In this document: positions 57,740 to 64,000 of the stretch, one piece after another
Position numbering within the stretch: position 1 is the stretch's first letter
How the letters are laid out: every line of letters starts with the position of its first letter
Assembly (NCBI GenBank): GCA_015501585.1
Contig: JADNRY010000011.1
Location: forward strand, 248,001-312,000
Length of the DNA stretch: 64,000 bases
Origin: Rhodocollybia butyracea
Lineage: Eukaryota > Basidiomycota > Agaricomycetes > Agaricales > Omphalotaceae
Reading direction: 5' to 3'
Translations under genes and position numbers: made by a program
Notes under the pieces: model-generated
Told to the model about the DNA's origin: nothing
The model's input: the letters and a program-made list of their open reading frames with translations, nothing else
The model's database searches: none

Positions 57740-57827
57740 GGGACGGTGGCCGTCGCGAAACGATGAGGAAATAAATCTGATCGTGGGTTGAATTATGTAG
57801 AGCCATTAGCGCCAATAAGCGCTTTAT

Positions 57828-58789
57828 TTATTTATCTCGCTTGGCTAGAACATCGGCTACAACTTTCTCGACCATAGACCGGAGGCCTTCGCCACCCTCA
57901 CCACCAAGAGCAGCTGTGACGCTCTTTTCTACATACTTTCCTACAACATCTCCCTCAATATTGACCTGAGTGGCTGTTAGCTGTACTACGACTCGCCTAA
58001 GGAGACCAATTTACCTTTGCACCCAACGGCTTTTTACCCAGCGTGATCTTTTCCTGAGTATGCTGTATGAGCATAACTCCGAATGTTCTGGCAGCATCGT
58101 CAACTTCAGTCAGCGTCAGCGATGCACCATCAATCGCTACATAGCCTTTCACAATCAGGTAGCGAATAAGAGACGGTCGCGTGGGTGTTGGTTCAGGAAG
58201 CTGGAACCGAAGTCGCAGAGAGTCACCATCTGCGCTGCGTTCGACAATGGTGGCAACAGTGTCAACATGGCCCTCAAATTACACTTGTCAGCGACGAAAT
58301 CTGGAATCACTAGCGAGTGATTACCTGCACAAAATGACCGCCAAATCGGACATGGGCACCCATCGCGCGTTCAAGATTGACCTGATCTCCAACAACTCGT
58401 TCGCCTGAACAATCTTAGCAGCGCAAAATATCAAAGAAAACAAACTTTGATACCCAGATCACTGCGCTCAAGTGTCTCATTCGCAAGCCAAACCTTGAAC
58501 CAGCCACCCTTTTCTACTTTATCGAATTCTGTCACCGTCAGGCTTTCGTCGCATTTTAGTCATTTATCCAGTTCAGGATCGCTCGAAGACACGTACCAAC
58601 ATCCATTAACCGCGATAGAGTCACCGATATGGCAATCATCCAAGATGGCTGCAGAATCGGAGATGATCAGTGTTGCTCCCCCAGCATCAACTTGAATATG
58701 TGATACGGTTCCCAAATGTTCGATCTGTTCACACTACGGTCAAGGAAGTATAGATTTAAAGCGAACAGACCAACCAAACCCGTGAACAT
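57828..58789 (-). CDS. RIB5: Riboflavin synthase (alpha chain)
   Basis: Last step of riboflavin synthesis: dismutation of two 6,7-dimethyl-8-ribityllumazines. Begins MFTGL, and after a 47-nt intron continues IEHLGTVSHIQVD, the classic start of the enzyme. Two lumazine-binding repeats follow: first GDSIAVNGC / LTVTEFD / FKVWLANETLERSDLG / QVNLERAMGAHVRFGGHFVQ; second GHVDTVATIV / YLIVKGYVAIDGASLTLTEV / VNIEGDVVGKYVEKSV. About five short introns split these blocks. The stop is at 57828-57830. Intact as far as I can read. Bases 58790-59123 hold no gene. Confidence 0.9.
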
Positions 58790-59123
58790 GATTTTGCAAC
58801 GTAAAAAGATGGTGGACGTCGAGTAAAGAGTACCGTACACGCTTTAAAATGAAATCCCATTTTATCGTTAAATATTGCATTATTTTACATTAAAGATATG
58901 GTAGTATATATGTACAGTGATACTGTATAGTATGCCCAAAAGGAATGCCTACGACGTAGAATATGTACATACATACATATCATGACAACGTGCACTAGAA
59001 ATACATTGAGCTTTTGCTTTCAGATTATTGATAACTTATTGATTGAAATTCCTTCTGCAACAACGATGAACAAATCAGCTTCAAGCACGTTGAACAAAGG
59101 GAAAGACCTCACAATACCCAAAA

Positions 59124-60415
59124 TTATGATGCTAAAGTAGACCCTTCGCTCGTCATTCGCCGATGTGTTCTTGGCCGCTCAAGACCTAGGGAGTCTTGTA
59201 AGTTACCGGTTTCTCTTCGACTATTCAAAGCAGAAGCCGATGAAACATGTTCCTCTTGTTTTGGTTCTGCGTCTGCAGCGGCATTCACAGTACGAACTTC
59301 ACGCGCAGGATTACTGATTGCCCCGCGCGATTGATCCTCGACCATGTCAGGAGGCATAGCAAAATAAGGGAAAGCGTATGGCTGCGTGCGTTCGCGTACA
59401 GGGGCGGATACGCGGCGCTGCGGCTTCGTGGTGGAAAATAGAGACGTGGGTGTACAAGGCCGATCTCGCTTGGAAGAAACATCGGGAATAGTAAGGGATG
59501 ATCGTGGCGAAGAGGTAACGGACGATGTATCAGGCTCAATTGAGGCCTGATTTTTAGAACTTGGCCAGCCGAAACCGAGACTATGTCTTCTGTGTTTAGT
59601 TCTGCTTATGGGGATGGAAGGGCTCGCAGAGCAATCCGAGGCTTTAGACACAGAAATCAGACACAGAAATATACCAGCTATAGATTTGAAAAAAAACTTA
59701 CGAGTAGCTTCACCCCCAGAATCAGTGGCATTATTAGTACCGATTGGTTTATTGCCACGATTCCACGACGCTTTGATTTTAGCAGGCATACGCGGTGTTA
59801 ACGACAGCGAGGGACGAGAAGAAGCGTTTGAGCTCTGACGTGAAAGCTCTGATCCGGATGATTCGTTCGCATCTGGGATGGGAAAGAGATTCGTTGGCGG
59901 AGAGTTATGCACCAATGTCGACGAAGACGTAGGAGGTGAAGCGTCGAGTAGCAAAACGTTTGATATCGCATTCAGCGGACTGAAAGCCTCGTCACCTTTA
60001 GTGGGTAGTGTATGTCTACGCAAATTTATTGGATCAGCCTGGATTGTTGGAGAGTCTGCAAAATAGACGCGACGGTTCAGGGGCGGGCTATCCACAGAAG
60101 ATTTGGAAGAGCTGGTGGTTATAGGAATGATGGCAGGTCTGGATTGTTGTAAAACTGGAGGCGCAGAGCGCCTTCGGCGGCTCTTAGGTTTGGGTTTGGC
60201 AACTTGGGCAGGCACCACAGGCCGGATTGAGGGAAGAAGCCATATGATACCAATGGCAAATATACTCTGTACGATTCTGCTGAGCAGAGTTTAATTGGAT
60301 GGTTCAACGGTGATAGGCTTACCATGCCATAGCCCACAGACGAGATTGCGGTTGTTAGAACAGTCACCAAAAACGGCTGTGATTTGTTATCGTGAGTGGT
60401 CATCGTAAGCGGCAT
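59124..60415 (-). CDS. Unknown membrane-anchored Ser-rich protein
   Basis: Exon 1 (MPLTMTTHDNKSQPFLVTVL) and the start of exon 2 (SIFAIGIIWLLPSIRPVVP) build one or two hydrophobic segments. Then KPKPKSRRRRSAPP and about 300 residues of Ser/Pro-rich, disordered sequence with SRTKHRRHSLGFGWPSS and RPRTHRRMTSEGS, possible phosphorylation sites. The intron after GYGM is taken to end at CGTACAG because only that keeps the frame. A second intron (GTAAGTTTTTTTTC...CTAAAG, about 59703-59643) is likely. Family unknown. Confidence 0.6.
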
Positions 60416-61104
60416 TAACTGAGAATGAGATTCGTCGTGGCGAATTTAACGAGAAGCTGAAGACTAAAGGCACATAATTTGGATGATTCCGGGGGCTGAT
60501 GGTATTCGTCAATGGAGGAACAGGAAAGGACTATTGTTTTATGGTGCTCTACGAAAAGAGACGGATATCATACGAAGGAAAGAAATCAAGATGGCCTTAC
60601 AGTTATTAAACATAGTTTGTGTGAATAGAACGGAAAGTCGAACGATTTTTCTTTTCTACCTTTACGTCATACTTGTCTTTACGGCCCTGGCTGACATCGG
60701 TTAATTGACTAAGATCACTATCATGAGCCGAAAGACCAACGCTCAAATTCATTTTAAGTACCATACACTCTCTTGGCGTAATATCTACAATATCTACAAC
60801 GGGTGGTCCACTGTAGTCCACTCATTATAGTCCACTCATTATAGTCCACTCATTATTATACACTGAAGATCCTTACGGATGTCGATACATAGAATTAGAA
60901 ATCATAGGACGCACTTGTCCACCTGGGACCACATGTGAAGCAGCGCATATGGTGCGCGCGAGATCCTGAGGATAGGGTCAATAACGAAACATTGTGTCAA
61001 TACCAGTTGACAACATAAATTTCTTGGAGGGATTACAATAATACGTATTCCATTCAGGTGTAGCTTACCGTCCATTGTATAGTAGAAAGAAATTATTATC
61101 AAAT
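60416..61104. other. Intergenic stretch with a short tandem repeat
   Basis: No gene seen. TAGTCCACTCATTA occurs three times in tandem at about 60814-60857. The rest is AT-rich and lies downstream of the myosin stop. Confidence 0.6.
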
Positions 61105-64000
61105 CACTACTCGTCTTCAGCCATCTTCTGAGCGCGCCTCGCAAGCTGCACCGATTATTTAAATCAGACAACAGCCAGTCAAAGAACAAACAACAACTCA
61201 CTGCAGCAGCTAGATCCATCTGACCACCAGGAGCAGCTGGAGGCTTCGCGCCACCAACTTTCGGTGCAGCGCCGCCAACAGGGGGACGGGAAGCGCTCGG
61301 TATTGGTGGCTTTCCAGGAACCTTGGGTGTTGGTTTGCCTGCGGCCGGTGGAGCAGGGGGTTTAGGTTTACTGGATATAGGTGGTGAAGGTTTCGAAGAG
61401 CTGGTAGAATCATCCGAAGTAACAGTCGGATTTTTTTTCCAGGGTGTAGCTGATCCATTACCAGGGACCATGCCTGGGAAAACAGAAACAGGTTTCGCGG
61501 AGGCATTGGCAGTTACGGATTGGACAGGAACCTTAGCAGCGGCGGAAGGCGCTTTCGGAGCCGCCGGTACGGGTTTAGCTCGAGGCGGCGGTTTCGGAGC
61601 AGCTGGGGGAGCATTGGAGGTTACAAGTTCTAAATAGTTCGTTGGAGCCCAGCCTTCCACGCCGTCTTTCTTGACGAGCCACCAGCCATTATCACCTTCC
61701 TTCTCCACGATTTCTACTATATCATCCTTTTTAAGCGTCATTTCACCCTCCTCACCGTTGAAGGCAAACTTCGCTTTATATAATTCAGCAGCTGGCTGTG
61801 CGGGAGGAGGTGGTGGTGGCGGAGGAGGTGGAACAGAATTACGCGGAGGCGCCGGAGATTTTCGCGCAGTGCCGTTGGAATTAATAGCGGCCACTGCAAC
61901 GGGTGTAGGTTTGGACACTATCGATGGAGCCGCTGCGGGGGTGGAAGTCTGTCCTGGGAGTTTCTGAGCGACAGGTTTAGGCTTCGACACGGACTTGGGT
62001 TTCTGTGATAATACATTAGCCAGAAAATATTTGAAAAGTGACTGGTACATACATCAGGACCACCAGCACGTAAGAGTTTTCCATGGGTAATTGGACGAAC
62101 AACTCCTGCTTTACGCTTAGCAGCAGGACGAGAGAGGCTACTTGGAGGTTCTCCAGACTGAACGTGGATGGCGTGACTCTTGTATAGGTCGTCTTTCTGT
62201 ATGGTTTCGTCTTTAACGGCCTTGATCTGAGCACGTTTCTCTTTCTTTTTGGCGTAATCGATACTGGATGTTGGTTCAGATAAAAATCAGAGAGAAAAGT
62301 AAATAAGTCGTACGTAGGGCCAACCAACAGGTTGATACTTGCATTCGTCAACGTCATCAAATTGGCAGCCAGTTCGGTCTTGAAGTAGCAACTAAAGACA
62401 GCATCACCTTCCTCTGAAGCACTAGCGTTCAAGGTCTAGATCAAAGCATGAGTGAAGCGAAAAGAATACATAAATTTGAGCTGACCATCCAGTCGTCCCG
62501 TAAATTCGTCATGGCTATACTTTTGATGGTGACCAGAGGTATCTTTCGGTCAAGGGTGGTAATTGGTTGACCGTCCTTGGCCGTTGTGATTGCAATATGA
62601 ACAGCTTTTTTGGTCTGATTCATAGGTTGAGATAGACAGACACGAAAAAGGTGGGCCAACCACATACCACAACTATCCAACGAGGGCTGGGTTTACTTGA
62701 ACGCCCGAGCTTGGATACCAGAAGCTGAATTTTACTACTAAACGTTACTTCGTCGTCTACAAACAGCATGAGACAATGATGGAAAAAGTAAGAAGATACA
62801 TACTGCCAATGCCACAAGCAGACGCAAGTTCTTCGCCGAAGGCACTCTTGCCATTTATGTCAAGATAATCGCCCATGAACCTCCTGTAACTCAACAAGCT
62901 GTAACGCCTACGCTCCTTACGTCCAGCGAGTACCTGATGTCCATAGTCACGAACTTGCGCATAAACCAGAGATTCTTTGTTGTTCTTCCAGAACCTTTGT
63001 ATACGGCGCGCGCACTCGTGCTTGTATCGCATATAGTTACGGAACGCGCGCTGGATACGACCGGCCATGTTGTGCCAATAACGATCTCGCATTGTTTCCA
63101 GTGCGAAGAGCTTCATATAGAGGAATGTGAACAAATCGACCACATAAACTTGGTGAACTTACTGTTTCAGGGTTCTTGATGAACGCCTTCGTGGTACCCA
63201 TCTGCCACTCATCTTTAGCAATACCAGTATCCTTCAGTATGGCTTCACAGCCTGACTTTGAATCACCACTCCAAATGTACTCTCCAGCATAAGACGTTCG
63301 AGGAGAAAGAAGATAGAACCTCTCTATCATCTTTTCGAAGGTATTTCTATATGCGAAACCCGCTCTACGAACACGGATGTTCTCTTGTAGACCAAGGTAT
63401 TTAATCTGATGCAGGATAGCTTTCTCGTCATATTCTGAAGAGCTCCGGTTTTGATTGGGCTTGATAGTACGGATGTATGACGGTTGAGCTTTCATTAGGT
63501 TTTCGACAAGAGCGCCAGCGGAAGCCTGGAATGGAATGTAACAGTCGATGGTTTGATTGATGACGACTGCTCACCTTGATCCTATCTCCAGCAGTGGGCG
63601 GTCTCTTCTTGCTGTTCGGATCGGGCCGATCAGGAAAGAGCGTCTGCAAGAACTGGTTGCCACTGGAGCCAATAAGGTCCAACAAGTCTTTAAGGAGAGA
63701 GTCCTTGTTCTTGTCGGTCATTCCAGAAATATTGTACATGACATCCCCAGCGTAATGTTTGACCAAAAACTGTGCCCCGCGAGATTCGAAATGAGGATTA
63801 GACGCAAGACCGGCAGATCGCTGAACGAAGCTATTATCAGCAGCGGTGGGGTCTGCATGGGCGGTAGCGCATGCGTCATTCAACGCGGCAAAAATGCCAG
63901 GAGGGCGCCGTTCTTCAATCAGATCGCAAACAATCTTGTTATTGAAATACTTGATTGGCGTCCATTTTATCTGCTCTCGAACGTATTCCTCCTGCTCTGT
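61105..64000 (-). CDS. MYO1: Class I myosin, 5' part beyond the window
   Basis: Actin-based motor of endocytic patches. Reading leftward from the edge: motor-domain C-terminal part ([84 protein letters not shown]), two IQ motifs ([25 protein letters not shown]) and the TH1 lipid-binding domain (about 62850-62060; [17 protein letters not shown]). Then Pro/Ala-rich sequence, SH3 ([36 protein letters not shown]), Pro-rich TH2 and the tail [17 protein letters not shown] across the last intron (about 61200-61142). The stop is at 61105-61107. The tail is acidic but lacks the final Trp typical of Arp2/3-binding ends. Confidence 0.93.

Noticed and set aside
60902..62050. Longer reading frame for the myosin C-terminus running to 60902
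   Set aside because: It reads through a GTGAG...CAG intron; splicing gives the family-type end [12 protein letters not shown] with the stop at 61105.
1..64000. CRISPR array, prophage, operon or riboswitch
   Set aside because: Nothing of the kind; introns and gene families are eukaryotic.

Overview
The window is from a filamentous basidiomycete, most likely an Agaricomycete. Genes are dense, with many short GT-AG introns of about 45-65 nt. They include a Kre9/Knh1-like small secreted protein family, a BRCA2/Brh2 orthologue, an RNAi RNA-dependent RNA polymerase, myosin-I, riboflavin synthase and alkaline ceramidase. No bacterial or viral chromosome features are present. Everything here is read by eye; no search was run.

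Region 1 (1-16.9 kb) is an accessory block built from a tandem duplication and nested transposons. A complete secreted-protein gene lies at 32-637 (-). A second copy is cut in two: its 3' end is at 1394-1520 (-) and its 5' end at 8441-8902 (+). The break is a gag-only LTR element, itself cut by one copy of a 3280-bp PIF/Harbinger DNA transposon. A second, inverted Harbinger copy lies at 9999-13278. Target-site duplications pair up (TTT, ACT and TTAGA) only if the segment 7895-9998 is flipped back, so two inverted Harbinger copies appear to have recombined and inverted what lay between them. To the right are an unknown coiled-coil gene and a secreted beta-propeller gene. Fragments of both, fused together, also lie at 1008-1230, the trace of the older duplication.

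Region 2 (16,887-24,600) is a young Ty1/copia element with 321-bp LTRs that look identical and a CTTAC target duplication. It sits about 170 bp upstream of an alkaline ceramidase gene. Its integrase-RT linker contains three short, spliceosomal-type introns in a tandem exon/intron array; removing them joins integrase and reverse transcriptase in one frame. Its 3' part carries a 1.8-kb non-coding insert between inverted repeats, with a nested non-autonomous hAT element.

Region 3 (24.7-41.8 kb) is ordinary chromosome: alkaline ceramidase, an unknown mitochondrial-like protein divergent from mitochondrial processing peptidase alpha, UDP-GlcNAc pyrophosphorylase (with one apparent frameshift in its active-site region), a taxilin with an internal SUMO-like domain, an RNA-dependent RNA polymerase ending in a G-patch, and the BRCA2 homologue.

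Region 4 (41.8-52.3 kb) is gene-poor and decayed: a hAT-type MITE, the C-terminus of a dead LINE, a phosphatidylserine decarboxylase pseudogene carrying a 2-kb insertion, and relics of membrane-protein genes.

Region 5 (52.3-64 kb) is ordinary again: a cyanovirin-like secreted protein, a BAR-SH3 protein, a Ser-rich coiled-coil protein, riboflavin synthase, a membrane-anchored Ser-rich protein, and the 3' two-thirds or so of a myosin-I gene that runs off the right edge. BAR-SH3 and myosin-I both belong to the cortical-actin/endocytosis machinery; the others have no obvious functional link.
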